64,000 nucleotides of DNA from Roseivivax sp. GX 12232 (lineage in GTDB: Bacteria; Pseudomonadota; Alphaproteobacteria; Rhodobacterales; Rhodobacteraceae): NCBI RefSeq assembly GCF_021272185.1, contig NZ_JAJSEC010000001.1, positions 186,001-250,000 on the forward strand. The letters run 5' to 3'. A program made the position numbers and the translations under genes. Below the pieces are notes generated by a model. The model ran no database searches. It worked only from the letters and a program-made list of their open reading frames with translations, and was not told where the DNA came from. This document shows positions 1 through 7,624 of this stretch, piece after piece (the stretch's first letter is position 1; every line of letters begins with the position of its first letter).

Positions 1-1
1 C

Positions 2-634
2 CTGCGCTCCGAGCATGATCAGACCGCCGCGGCGATCCTCAGCAACCTCGAGGCCAATGTCGCCGCCAACGTGCTGCCGCTTCTGGGCGAGGAGCGGATG
101 ATCTCGATCATCGAGCGCATGGTGCGCATGGACGCGGTGCCGAGCCACATGATGCGGCAGATCGAGGAGACGCTGCAGAAGGACATCGCCAGCGTCGCCG
201 CCCAGCCCACCGTGGCCGAGCGCCACAAGCGGCTGGCGGATCTGTTCAACCGGCTCGACAACCAGCTTTTCGAGAAGCTCTCGCCGACGCTCGAGGACCG
301 GATGCCCGAGGCCTTCCCCGAGATCCGCCAGCGGATGTTCACCTTCGACGACCTGATCCGGCTCGACGCCACGAGCCTGGTGCGGGTGATGCGCACGGTC
401 GAGGGCAACACGCTGCCGATCGCGCTCAAGGGCGCGAAGGACCACGTGCGGGATCACTTCCTGTCCTGCCTGCCGACGCGCTCGCGCGACATGCTGGACG
501 AGGAGCTGCAGACCATGGAGCAGCCGAAGCGGAAGGACACAAAGAACGCGCAACGGGCGCTGCTGGACTGCGCCCGGCAGCTCGCCGCCGAGGACGTGAT
601 CGAGCTGCCCTCGCCGGACGACGAGGCGGAGTGA
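2..634 (+). CDS. fliG: Flagellar motor switch protein FliG (5' end outside window)
   Basis: The frame is open from base 2 and ends with TGA at 634, leaving about 210 residues of the middle and C-terminal domains of the rotor switch protein FliG. The first visible residues, RSEHDQTAAAILS, match the EHPQT helix of the FliG middle domain. MFTFDDLIRLD and the following IALKGAKDHVRDHF stretch match the C-terminal torque helix that faces MotA. FliG sits in the cytoplasmic C-ring and couples stator ion flow to rotation. The C-terminus has an acidic tail. Only the N-terminal FliF-binding domain is missing, because of the window edge. It converges on the minus-strand DUF1217 gene across a repeat-bearing spacer. 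Confidence 0.93.
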   Translation: MRSEHDQTAAAILSNLEANVAANVLPLLGEERMISIIERMVRMDAVPSHMMRQIEETLQKDIASVAAQPTVAERHKRLADLFNRLDNQLFEKLSPTLEDRMPEAFPEIRQRMFTFDDLIRLDATSLVRVMRTVEGNTLPIALKGAKDHVRDHFLSCLPTRSRDMLDEELQTMEQPKRKDTKNAQRALLDCARQLAAEDVIELPSPDDEAE

Positions 635-807
635 GGCGGCTGAAGGTGGGGCGCGGGGTGGTGCGCGGGTGAGTGCCGCTGTTCGGTTGGCGATGTTTGG
701 GGCTTCAGTGACCTATCGCCTTGCTTGAAGCCAGAGCCGCCTCCCGCCCCTTTTCAGCGTCTAGTCACCTCCCAAACACTCCTGTCGAAGCACCGCCCCC
801 ATCCCCC

Positions 808-1005
808 GCGCCCTTCTTGCGCCCGATTAGCACCGAAGGTGCCGGGCGCGCGCCGGACCGGCCCCTTGGGCCGGCGCTCTTGTGAGTGGCGCGCATAGCT
901 CACAGCCAGTCCTGACCTTGCTGGGATAAAGCGCTCAGCTCACATTTCAGCAGCGCCGGCCCCCGGTCCGGCGCGCGCCCTCTGGTGGGATGTGTTGAGA
1001 GGGGG
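808..1005 (+). repeat. Dispersed ~200-bp hairpin-ended repeat, copy A
   Basis: The 440-bp gap between fliG and the DUF1217 gene holds no convincing gene but does hold this element. Its inner left arm (847-878) and right arm (951-978) are near-perfect inverted repeats rich in GCGCGC and CCGG, enclosing a loop of about 72 bases. A second copy lies in opposite orientation at 55,929-56,124 and is similar across the arms, the loop (GTCCTGACCTTGC then GGGATAAAGCGC) and both flanks (TAGCACCGAAGGTGCC; CCCTCTGGTGGG). No open frame is conserved between the copies. It is a non-coding dispersed repeat, possibly a MITE-like or structured-RNA element; the rest of the spacer shows nothing recognisable. Confidence 0.8.
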
Positions 1006-1074
1006 ATGGGCTTCGGCGTTGTGCGAAGGGCCCAGCACGCTCGCAGCCCGCCAGCCGCCACAAAGCCCCCAACC

Positions 1075-1878
1075 TCACCGATAAGGGTTCTGCGGCACCG
1101 CCGAGAGCATCTCGAAATCGAAGGTCACCGGCGCGAAGCTGCCGCGGGGTTGCAGGAGCTGCACGGCGGTGTTCTGGGCCGCACCGGCGCCGCTCAGGGC
1201 ATCGGCGATGGCCACGTAGCGCTGCATGATCTTGGTCACCTCGTCCGGGTCCGACAGCGTCTCGAGGTCGATCTTCTCCAGAAGCAGCTCGGCCTGCTTG
1301 TCGATATCGAGCCCCACCGTCGCCTCGGGGATGCCGAAGGCGGTGCGCAGGACCTTGGCGACGTCCTTGTCCTTGAGGATGTCGAAGGCGGTCTCGATCC
1401 CGCCGGCCTGTTCGCGGAAATAGAGCGCCCGGCCGACCGTCTCGTTCTCGCTCTCGCGGGCGTCGAGGAACTGCCGGGTCACGTAGCGGTCGACCATCCA
1501 GTCCTGCCAGGACTGGCTCAGCGTGTTGGTCGTGCCGACCCCGTCGGGGCCGAAGTCCAGCGCCTTGTAGATCTCGCGGAAGCGCGGATCGGTGAGGCGG
1601 TTCACCAGCGCGCTGGTATCGCTGATGTCGCTTTCGAACATCTTCTTCATCAGCGCCTTGCCGGGGATCTGCGCCTCGAGGTCGAAGGCCCGCATGACGA
1701 AGCCGTAAAGCTCGGGATCCCCCATCAGGTCGTCGACCGTCTCGACCGCGGCGATGTTCTCGCGGAAATGCTCGATGGCGCGGGCGTGCTGGGCGGAGGA
1801 GCGGATGATCTCGCGCGAATTGGCTTCGGTCGCCTGGGCGACCTGCAGCCCGGCGATCGAATTGAGCCCGGTGATCAC
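1075..1878 (-). CDS. DUF1217 flagellar-cluster protein
   Basis: 267 residues starting with GTG at 1878, whose GTGA overlaps the flbT stop, implying translational coupling. The sequence is helical and acidic with no signal peptide or membrane segment. Its length and features (LMGDPELYGFVMRAFDLE, and a C-terminal RGSFAPVTFDFEML stretch) fit the DUF1217 family found almost only in alphaproteobacterial flagellar clusters. The molecular role is not established; association with flagellar assembly rests on conserved gene neighbourhood. It is the last gene of the minus-strand flgI-fliC-flaF-flbT block. The assignment to DUF1217 is from recognition of the sequence, without a profile search. Confidence 0.75.
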   Translation of the reverse strand: MITGLNSIAGLQVAQATEANSREIIRSSAQHARAIEHFRENIAAVETVDDLMGDPELYGFVMRAFDLEAQIPGKALMKKMFESDISDTSALVNRLTDPRFREIYKALDFGPDGVGTTNTLSQSWQDWMVDRYVTRQFLDARESENETVGRALYFREQAGGIETAFDILKDKDVAKVLRTAFGIPEATVGLDIDKQAELLLEKIDLETLSDPDEVTKIMQRYVAIADALSGAGAAQNTAVQLLQPRGSFAPVTFDFEMLSAVPQNPYR

Positions 1879-2387
1879 GGCGTGTCGGCCGCGCTGCGCC
1901 GCTCCGGCGCGGCGGCCTCGGGAGAGGTCTCGGGCGCGGCATCCGGGGTCGCCCCGGCCTCGGGCGCCTGCCCCTCGGGCGCATCCACGTCCGGCGCGCT
2001 GACCATGGCCAGAAGCTTGGCCTCGTGCTCAAGCACCGGCCGCAGCGCCACCAGCGCGCGGTAATAGTCGCTCTGGCTGACGTGGTTGGCGGCCTCGAAG
2101 AAATGCGAGCGCACCTTCACGCCGAAAAGCGAGGCCAGGTTGGCCAGCCCCGCCTGGATCTTGGGCGCCACGCGGGTCCGCTGGTCGGCGTGCACCAGGG
2201 CGATCTGGATCAGCAGGCAGATGCGCTTCGTGGGCGTATCCGCCTGGCTCTCGGTCAGAAGATCGCTGCCGCGGATGATGTCCGCGCGGTTCTCGATATG
2301 GATGGTTTGCCGCTTGTTGGCGTTGCGAATGACGCAGCCATTCACGACAACCCGTTCGTTCGGTTTCAGCGTGATGGCCAGCGGCAT
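1875..2387 (-). CDS. flbT: Flagellin mRNA regulator FlbT
   Basis: 170 residues. The N-terminal 125 residues match FlbT: LKPNERVVVNGCVIRN, IENRADIIRGSDLL, and the SDYYRAL motif. In Caulobacter FlbT associates with the flagellin 5'-UTR and promotes flagellin mRNA turnover when the hook is unfinished; the same role is inferred here. The last 45 residues are an Ala/Pro/Glu-rich extension beyond the usual FlbT core, probably disordered. It follows flaF by 3 bp and overlaps the DUF1217 start by 4 bp. The flagellin message upstream carries a 5'-UTR hairpin at 3761-3779 that is a natural candidate target. Confidence 0.92.
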   Translation of the reverse strand: MPLAITLKPNERVVVNGCVIRNANKRQTIHIENRADIIRGSDLLTESQADTPTKRICLLIQIALVHADQRTRVAPKIQAGLANLASLFGVKVRSHFFEAANHVSQSDYYRALVALRPVLEHEAKLLAMVSAPDVDAPEGQAPEAGATPDAAPETSPEAAAPERRSAADTP

Positions 2388-2390
2388 TGC

Positions 2391-2789
2391 TCAGAGCTCC
2401 TGCGGTTGCGGCGCGACGCCGTTCAAACCCGCGACGATCTGGCGGTTCACGCCGACAAGATCGCCCAGCCCCGCCTCGCCCGAAAGGACCGCGGTGGTCT
2501 GACGGTCGACCCAGAGGCCAATCGAAATGAGCTGCGCGCGCAGGCCGGCGGGCAGCTGGTTGCCCTCGGAGGCCAGGTCGTAGCGCAGCTCCCGCCAGAG
2601 CGTCTGGTTGTCGATCAGCGCGCGGCGCAGCCCGCCCGCCAGAAGCCCCATTCGGTCGAAGCGCGAGCCGGCCTCGTAGTCCTGAAGATAGCCGTCGAGC
2701 TCGGCGGTGACGCGCGACATGACGCGCCGCTCGATGCTGCGGGGCGATTCACTCTCGCGGATGTTCTGCTTGTAGGCTGCGATGCTCAT
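2391..2789 (-). CDS. flaF: Flagellar biosynthesis regulator FlaF
   Basis: 132 residues, all-helical and cytoplasmic. It begins MSIAAYKQNIRESESPRSIERRV, with the Y-x5-ES-PR-E-R pattern that typifies FlaF, followed by the LWxxLRYDLxxEGNxLP-like segment and LISIGLWVDRQT. In Caulobacter FlaF is needed for flagellin synthesis and works opposite to FlbT; it is also described as a flagellin secretion factor. It lies directly downstream of flagellin and upstream of flbT, the order typical of alphaproteobacteria. Start chosen at ATG 2789. Confidence 0.92.
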   Translation of the reverse strand: MSIAAYKQNIRESESPRSIERRVMSRVTAELDGYLQDYEAGSRFDRMGLLAGGLRRALIDNQTLWRELRYDLASEGNQLPAGLRAQLISIGLWVDRQTTAVLSGEAGLGDLVGVNRQIVAGLNGVAPQPQEL

Positions 2790-2844
2790 GGGTCCTGTCC
2801 TGCCCTAACGTCCCTGAAGGATCTCACGTCTTTTTCTGAGGGGA

Positions 2845-2868
2845 AGCGGCCCCCGGGAAGGGGCCGCT
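2845..2868 (-). other. Stem-loop in the fliC-flaF spacer
   Basis: AGCGGCCCC at 2845-2853 pairs perfectly with GGGGCCGCT at 2860-2868 around a 6-base loop, 26 bp beyond the flagellin stop codon. There is no U-run after it on the minus strand, so it is not a canonical intrinsic terminator. It more likely protects the 3' end of the abundant flagellin mRNA or partly attenuates read-through into flaF-flbT. Confidence 0.6.
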
Positions 2869-2893
2869 CCAAGCTCGTGACCTTACTCCGCGA

Positions 2894-3733
2894 TCAGCGG
2901 AACAGGCTCAGGATGTTCTGCGGCGCCTGGTTGGCGATCGACAGCGACTGGGTGGCCAGCTGCTGCTGCACCTGCAGGGACTGCAGACGCGCGGCTTCGG
3001 ATTCCATGTCGGCATCGATCATCGAGCCCACGCCGGAGTCGAGACGATCGCCCAGCTGGCTCAGGAATTCCTGCTGCGTCTCGATGGCCTTTTCGCCGAT
3101 ACCGAGGTCGGTGGCCGCGTTGGTCACGGTGGCCAGGTAGCCCTCGGCGTTGGTCAGAGCGGTCTCGAGGTCCGCCGCGGTCGTGGTGTTGTCGATCGCG
3201 ATGGCATCGAAGAGCGCCTGCTGGGCCTCGAGGTCGACCGCCGTGAAGGAGATCGTCGAGGTCTGCAGCGCACCGGCGTTGTCACGGCTGACACCCGAGA
3301 CAACGGTCTTGGCACCTGCACCGGCGGTGGAGATCAGGTTCTCGCCGTTGAAGGAGGACTGTTCGATGGCGGTGGTCATCTGGGCCGCCAGGGCATCCAG
3401 TTCCTTTTGCACATCGTCCTGGTCCACGCCTTCGGTCTGGGCAAAGGCCAGACGGTCGACGAACTGCTGCGCGAGATCCACCATGGTCTCGGCCCCAAGA
3501 CGCGCGGTCGACACCGAGTTCTTGGACAGGGTCAGGCCTTCGTTGATGGCCTTGTTCATCCCGCTTTCCGAGCTCATCGTCGTCGAGATGGTGTAGTAGG
3601 ATGCGTTGTCCTTGGCCGACTGCACCTTGAGACCGGTCGAGATCCGGCCCTGGGTTTCGTCGAGCGACCCCGAGATGGTGCGAAGGGTCGAGAGGGCGTT
3701 CATCGCCGCGCTGTTGGTAAGAATGGAAGACAC
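2894..3733 (-). CDS. fliC: Flagellin
   Basis: 279 residues. The conserved N-terminal D0/D1 coiled coil (SSILTNSAAMNALSTLR, then GRISTGLKVQSAKDNASYY) and C-terminal D0 (LQVQQQLATQSLSIANQAPQNILSLFR) are intact; the central variable region is short, as in many Rhodobacteraceae flagellins. The start codon is GTG at 3733, preceded by AGGAG six bases upstream; the second residue onward matches the flagellin consensus exactly, so this is not a mis-called start. It is exported by the flagellar type III system and forms the filament. A sigma-28-like promoter (3807-3833) and a 5'-UTR hairpin (3761-3779) lie upstream, and flaF and flbT follow. Confidence 0.97.
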   Translation of the reverse strand: MSSILTNSAAMNALSTLRTISGSLDETQGRISTGLKVQSAKDNASYYTISTTMSSESGMNKAINEGLTLSKNSVSTARLGAETMVDLAQQFVDRLAFAQTEGVDQDDVQKELDALAAQMTTAIEQSSFNGENLISTAGAGAKTVVSGVSRDNAGALQTSTISFTAVDLEAQQALFDAIAIDNTTTAADLETALTNAEGYLATVTNAATDLGIGEKAIETQQEFLSQLGDRLDSGVGSMIDADMESEAARLQSLQVQQQLATQSLSIANQAPQNILSLFR

Positions 3734-3760
3734 GTTCTTCTCCTGCTCTTGCTATGTACA

Positions 3761-3779
3761 GACCGTCCTTCTGACGGTC
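3761..3779 (-). promoter_or_regulatory. 5'-UTR hairpin of flagellin mRNA
   Basis: GACCGTC (3761-3767) and GACGGTC (3773-3779) form a 7-bp perfect stem with a 5-base loop, 27 bases upstream of the flagellin GTG. It would lie in the leader transcribed from the sigma-28-like promoter. Since FlbT acts on the flagellin leader in Caulobacter, this hairpin is a plausible FlbT or mRNA-stability site; that function is inferred. Confidence 0.5.
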
Positions 3780-3806
3780 CTGCGGATTGGTCCGCTATGT
3801 GGGAGA

Positions 3807-3833
3807 TTACCGGCGGCGGTTACTGCCGAGTTA
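3807..3833 (-). promoter_or_regulatory. Sigma-28-like flagellin promoter
   Basis: On the minus strand TAAC (3833-3830), exactly 15 bases, then GCCGGTAA (3814-3807) resembles the FliA consensus TAAA-N15-GCCGATAA with two mismatches. It begins just after the stop codon of the flgN-like gene and ends 73 bases before the flagellin start, giving a leader long enough for the hairpin at 3761-3779. Visual match only; which sigma factor reads it is unknown, but the sigma gene at 18,012-18,719 is a candidate. Confidence 0.5.
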
Positions 3834-3836
3834 ATC

Positions 3837-4223
3837 TCAGGCCTCCCGGTTGAGGCGTTGCGGGTTGGCCACACCAGCCTCGCGGGTGCTGCCGTCGGCC
3901 CCGTAGAGACCGCCCAATCCCTGCCGCTCCTGGAGCGACGCAAGATCGCGGGCGAGCCCGCCCATGGTGTCGCGCAGATGCGCGATGCGGGCCCCGTTCG
4001 CGGAGAGCATCTCCTTAAGCGCGGCAAGCCGCGCGCGCAGTTTCTCGTCGCGCTCGGCGCGTTCGGCCAGAGCCCCCTGCCCGGCCTCGAGTTCGGTGAG
4101 AAGCCGCGACTTCTCCTCGAGCTCGGCGCCGACCGCCGCGCCCTCGCCGCGGGCCAGCGCCCCGGCCTCGCGCTTCAGCAGTTTCTCGAGCGCCGTCAGC
4201 GGCGCCAGCGTGCTGTCGCTCAT
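3837..4223 (-). CDS. FlgN-like flagellar export chaperone
   Basis: 128 residues, almost entirely alpha-helical with long charged coiled-coil stretches (LLKREAGALARGEGAAV, EEKSRLLTELEAGQGAL, and MLSANGARIAHLRDTMGGLA). This fits the FlgN family, cytoplasmic chaperones for the hook-filament junction proteins FlgK and FlgL, both encoded nearby. Start chosen at ATG 4223, which overlaps the stop of the flgJ-like gene by 4 bp. A longer upstream reading would run through flgJ and is not credible. The C-terminal 20 residues lack heptad character. Sequence identity to FlgN is low throughout the family, so the name rests on size, fold character and position. Confidence 0.7.
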   Translation of the reverse strand: MSDSTLAPLTALEKLLKREAGALARGEGAAVGAELEEKSRLLTELEAGQGALAERAERDEKLRARLAALKEMLSANGARIAHLRDTMGGLARDLASLQERQGLGGLYGADGSTREAGVANPQRLNREA

Positions 4224-4546
4224 CCCGTCTCTCCTCGTCCCTGGTAGGCGCGGATCGCCGTTTCCACCTGGCTCGCCAGCCCGACCGAGCCGTCCTCGGC
4301 CAGGGCTTCGGCCATGGCCTTCGACAGGAAAGAGCGCCACATCTCCTCGGCATGGCCGCCGCCGAAGCTGCCGACATCGGCGGTCTTCAGCATCTGGTCG
4401 ACGGTCTGCGACAGGAAGGCGGCCTCGAACTCCTTGGCGATCTCGGCGGCATCGCCCTGCGCCTCGGCCCCGCGCGGCGAAGCACCGGAGCCGGCGGCGG
4501 CGCGCAGCATGCCGAGGTTCAGCCCCAGCGGGCCTTCGGGGCCCAT
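4220..4546 (-). CDS. flgJ: FlgJ-type rod-binding protein (no muramidase domain)
   Basis: 108 residues. The core AAEIAKEFEAAFLSQTVDQML, then GGGHAEEMWRSFLSKAMAEAL, is the rod-binding N-terminal domain of FlgJ (FEA-FL-QML-M and GG-GEEM-RS-L). The C-terminal peptidoglycan hydrolase domain of enterobacterial FlgJ is absent, as is usual in alphaproteobacteria, so local peptidoglycan opening must depend on another enzyme. It acts in the periplasm as a cap or scaffold for rod assembly. Start ATG 4546 lies 1 bp after the flgI stop, indicating tight coupling; a longer reading would extend back into flgI. Confidence 0.82.
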   Translation of the reverse strand: MGPEGPLGLNLGMLRAAAGSGASPRGAEAQGDAAEIAKEFEAAFLSQTVDQMLKTADVGSFGGGHAEEMWRSFLSKAMAEALAEDGSVGLASQVETAIRAYQGRGETG

Positions 4547-4547
4547 C

Positions 4548-5669
4548 TCAGATGATCTCCAGATCGGCGTGCAGCGCGCCGGCGGCCTTGATGGCCTGCA
4601 GGATCGAGATGGTCTGCGAGGCGGTGATGCCGATGGCATTGAGCCCGTCGACCAGCCGCCGCAGGCTCACGTCGCCCTCGAGGATGGTGAAGCGGCCAAG
4701 GGATTCCTCGACCCGCACCTCAGTCTGGGGCACGACCACCGTCTCGCCGATGGAGATCGGCTCGGGCTGGCTCACCTCGATGTTCTCCTTGACCATGACG
4801 GTCAGCCCGCCCTGGCTCACCGCGACCTCGGAGATCCGCACGTTGGCGCCCATGACGATGGTGCCGGAGCGGGCGTCGATCACCACCTTGGCGCGGCTGT
4901 CCGGGGTCACCAGCAGCCGTTCGATATGGGCCATGGTGCCCATGATGTCGCCCTTGCCGGCGCTGGCGCGGACCTCGACGGTCGAGGGATCGAGCGCCCG
5001 GGCCGCATTGCCGCCGATGGCGTCGTTAACCGCATCCGCCACCCGCATCGCGGTGGTGAAATCCGGGTCGCGCAGGGTGATCCTCAGGCTGTCGAGGCTC
5101 GCGAGCTCGAAGCCGATCTCGTTCTCGACCGTGGCGCCGTTCTCGATCCGCGCGACGGTGGGCACGCCTTCGACGATGGAGGCATTGGCGCCCTGCGCGG
5201 CATAGCCCGCCACGGCGATCGGCCCCTGGGCCACGGCGTAGACCTCGCCGTCGGCACCGGAGAGCGGCGTGACGATCAGCGTGCCGCCCCGCAGCGAGGT
5301 GGCATCCCCCAGCGAGGAGACCACAACGTCGATGGTCGAGCCGCGCCGCGCGAAGGGCGGCAGCATGGAGGTCACCATGACCGCGGCGGTGTTGTTGGTG
5401 TTGATGCTGTCCTCGGAGAGGTTGCCGACGCCGAGACGCTCCAGCATCCCCTCGATGCTCTTCTCGGTGAAGGGCGAGTTGCGCAGGCTGTCGCCGGTGC
5501 CGTTCAGGCCCACGACCAGGCCGTAGCCGACCAGCTGGTTCTCGCGGACGCCCTCGAAGGTGGCGATGTCCTTGATCCGCACGTCCGCCGCGGCCCCGCC
5601 CGCTGCGACCAGCGTGGCAAGAAGAAAGGTCCGGGCCGCAAGGCGGCACGCGCGAAAGACTGCCCACAT
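4548..5669 (-). CDS. flgI: Flagellar P-ring protein FlgI
   Basis: 373 residues with a cleavable signal peptide (basic start, hydrophobic core to about residue 27, AAA-DVRIKD junction). Hallmarks are RIKDIATFEGVRENQLVGYGLVVGLNGTGD, NTAAVMVTS, and the C-terminal IGITASQTISILQAIKAAGALHADL region, here described in parts. FlgI polymerises in the periplasm as the P ring bushing around the rod. Length matches the family. Upstream, the 160-bp divergent region shared with the OmpR-type regulator contains three TTATTCTTG-like boxes, so flgI is probably the head of the minus-strand operon that continues to fliC. Confidence 0.97.
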   Translation of the reverse strand: MWAVFRACRLAARTFLLATLVAAGGAAADVRIKDIATFEGVRENQLVGYGLVVGLNGTGDSLRNSPFTEKSIEGMLERLGVGNLSEDSINTNNTAAVMVTSMLPPFARRGSTIDVVVSSLGDATSLRGGTLIVTPLSGADGEVYAVAQGPIAVAGYAAQGANASIVEGVPTVARIENGATVENEIGFELASLDSLRITLRDPDFTTAMRVADAVNDAIGGNAARALDPSTVEVRASAGKGDIMGTMAHIERLLVTPDSRAKVVIDARSGTIVMGANVRISEVAVSQGGLTVMVKENIEVSQPEPISIGETVVVPQTEVRVEESLGRFTILEGDVSLRRLVDGLNAIGITASQTISILQAIKAAGALHADLEII

Positions 5670-5726
5670 GAGCCAACCCCCAAGGGTTTGATCCGGCTTT
5701 TACCTTACAGCTCCCGCCCAATTAGA

Positions 5727-5771
5727 CAAGAATAAATATGTGAATATAACTTTTATTCTTGTTAATTCTTG
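5727..5771. promoter_or_regulatory. TTATTCTTG box cluster between flgI and the OmpR-type regulator
   Basis: CAAGAATAAA (5727-5736) is an exact inverted copy of TTTATTCTTG (5752-5761), which is followed immediately by TTAATTCTTG (5762-5771), so two direct copies lie 10 bp apart and one is inverted. Direct repeats with one helical turn spacing are typical OmpR/PhoB-family binding sites. The cluster lies in the divergent promoter region of a flagellar operon and a regulator gene, suggesting autoregulation. Related boxes occur at 10,483, 12,332-12,358 and 22,801. Confidence 0.6.
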
Positions 5772-5833
5772 GGCGCGATGTCATGGTTTTGAAAAGGAAC
5801 GAAGTGGAGGCGTCCCCTCGGACCGCGCAGCCG

Positions 5834-6592
5834 ATGCACATTTTTCTATTCGAGCCACGCACCGAGCGGGTCGCGGGCCTTGAGGCAGAGCTGACCAAGG
5901 GCGGGTTCACCGTGGTCCCCGTCGGCGCGCATTTCTTCGCCACCGATCAGACCACCCTGCGGGCGCGCAGCCATGACCGCACCGCCTTCCTGTTGGCCGA
6001 TACGCCCGAGGTCCTGGCCCAGGTGCGCCAGCTGCGCGCGGCGGGCTGCGACGCGCCGATCCTGGTGATGCGCGACATGCGCAACGCCCGCGCGACAGCC
6101 GAGACGCTGGACGCAGGCGCCGACGACGACCTGGTGATCCCGGTGAAATCCATCGAGCTGAAAAGCCGGATCAACTCCATCGCGCGCCGCGCCGCGGGCC
6201 ATGCGGCCGAAAGCGTGACGCTGGGCGAGGCGGTGATCTATTTCGACGGCCGCAACCCGGAAATCTCGGGCCAGCCGGTGCCGCTCTCGCGCCGCGAATA
6301 TGCGATCTTCCACGAGCTGGCGCTCGGGGCGGGCCGCGTGGTCTCGAAAAGCGCGCTTTACGACGCGGTCTACGGGATGCTCGAGGACCGGCCCTTCGAC
6401 AAGGTGATCGACGTCTACATCTGCAAGATCCGCAAGAAGTTCTCGCAGGCCTCGGACCTCGCCCATCCCTATATCGAGACGGTGCACGGGCGCGGCTACA
6501 AGCTGACCGAACCGGGCCTCACCGAGGCCGGCGCGGCGGAATGGAGCCTCAGAGGTAGTTCAGAAAACTCAGCTGTCCGAGCCGCGCGGTGA
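5834..6592 (+). CDS. OmpR-family regulator with degenerate receiver (FtcR/Rem-like flagellar regulator)
   Basis: 252 residues from ATG 5834. Residues 1-115 are receiver-like: FLFEPRT at strand 1 has only one acidic residue where two are expected, D56 (FLLADTPEV) could occupy the phospho-site, the conserved Ser/Thr is not evident, but K105 (IPVKSIELK) is kept. Residues 130-225 form a winged-helix DNA-binding domain (LSRREYAIFHELAL, DVYICKIRKKF, VHGRGYKL). This resembles FtcR of Brucella and Rem of Sinorhizobium, flagellar regulators with atypical receivers. No histidine kinase adjoins it. Upstream ATG/TTG starts (5783, 5759) are possible but add a poorly conserved leader. Its 3' end overlaps flgL tail-to-tail by 44 bp. 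Confidence 0.8.
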   Translation: MHIFLFEPRTERVAGLEAELTKGGFTVVPVGAHFFATDQTTLRARSHDRTAFLLADTPEVLAQVRQLRAAGCDAPILVMRDMRNARATAETLDAGADDDLVIPVKSIELKSRINSIARRAAGHAAESVTLGEAVIYFDGRNPEISGQPVPLSRREYAIFHELALGAGRVVSKSALYDAVYGMLEDRPFDKVIDVYICKIRKKFSQASDLAHPYIETVHGRGYKLTEPGLTEAGAAEWSLRGSSENSAVRAAR

Positions 6593-7610
6593 CCGTATAG
6601 GTCGCCTGCAGCCGCGACTCGAGCTCGGTCAGCCGCATCGCCGCGTCATAGGCGTCGACGCCCTCCAGCTCGGAGCGCTCCGAGGTCAGCACGTTGCGCC
6701 GCTCCGACAGCCGTTCGGTCGCCAGCTCCAGCCGGTTCTGCGAAAAGCCCAGCCGGGCTTCCATGTCGAGCACGCCGCCCACCCCTTCGCTGACCTTGTC
6801 GACCGCGCGGCCCACCCATTCGCTGTAAGCGCCTTCGTCGCCGATCTGGCTGGCGTCGGTCCCGGCCAGCATGGCGAGCCCCTGCATCAGGTCGCGGAAG
6901 CCCTGGTCGTCGGCCTGCAGCCCGTAGCTCAGCCGCGTGTCGGCGTCGATCTGCGCCGCGACCCGCGGGCCGGTGCCGTCGGCGCCGTAATAAAAGACCT
7001 CCTCGAAGCGCAGCCCCGCCGGGGCGGTCGGGTCGCTCGCGAACATGGCGTCCACGGTGTCGGCCTTGGCCGCGGCATCGGCGGCAGTCGTCAGCCCGCC
7101 GCCCAGGACCGCCGCCATGGCGTCCTCGGGGCTGAGCCCCGCCCCGCCGTCGCGGCTCCATTCGGTCAGCGCCGGCTGGTCCGCCGCCACCCCCGAGAAG
7201 AGCTTCTTGCCGGCATAGGTGGTGTTCGAGAGGTTGGCGATCTGGGTGAAGGCCGCCTTGGCCGCGGCCTGCAGCTCGCTGGTGGTGGCGCCCTCGCTGT
7301 CGCGGCTGCCGACGCTGAAGGCCAGGAACTCCTCGGCGATGGTGCGCAGGTCCTGCAGCACCGTCGCGGTGGTGTCGAACTGGCTTTCCAGAAGCTTGTT
7401 CGAGGTCAGGAAGGACTCGGTGCGCTGCAGCTCGGCGCCGACGTTGAAGGCCCGCGCCGCCTTGGAGCCGAGGGCCCCGTAGGGATCGGCGTGCCGCCCG
7501 GTCGACAGCTCGGTCGAGGCGCGGTTCACCTCGGCGTTGAGCTGGCCGATGATGTCGCGCCGCGTGGTGAAGGCCTGGAAGGTGGATTTCGGAAGGATGC
7601 CGTAGGTCAT
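6549..7610 (-). CDS. flgL: Flagellar hook-filament junction protein FlgL
   Basis: 353 residues. The N-terminal flagellin-like coiled coil (FQAFTTRRDIIGQLNAEVNRASTELSTG, seen in parts) and the C-terminal helix ending QATYTVTARLGQLSFLNYL mark FlgL/HAP3. NLSNTTYAGKKLFSGVA is the typical central HAP3 segment. It is exported by the flagellar apparatus and caps the hook before filament growth. Start ATG 7610. It follows flgK by 14 bp, and its last 44 bases overlap the 3' end of the convergent OmpR-type regulator gene, so expression of the two could interfere. Confidence 0.95.
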   Translation of the reverse strand: MTYGILPKSTFQAFTTRRDIIGQLNAEVNRASTELSTGRHADPYGALGSKAARAFNVGAELQRTESFLTSNKLLESQFDTTATVLQDLRTIAEEFLAFSVGSRDSEGATTSELQAAAKAAFTQIANLSNTTYAGKKLFSGVAADQPALTEWSRDGGAGLSPEDAMAAVLGGGLTTAADAAAKADTVDAMFASDPTAPAGLRFEEVFYYGADGTGPRVAAQIDADTRLSYGLQADDQGFRDLMQGLAMLAGTDASQIGDEGAYSEWVGRAVDKVSEGVGGVLDMEARLGFSQNRLELATERLSERRNVLTSERSELEGVDAYDAAMRLTELESRLQATYTVTARLGQLSFLNYL

Positions 7611-7624
7611 GGGCGCGCCGGTCC

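Noticed and set aside
2845-2868. Stem-loop after flagellin as an intrinsic terminator
   Set aside because: No U-run follows on the minus strand, and flaF-flbT downstream are expected to be co-transcribed.
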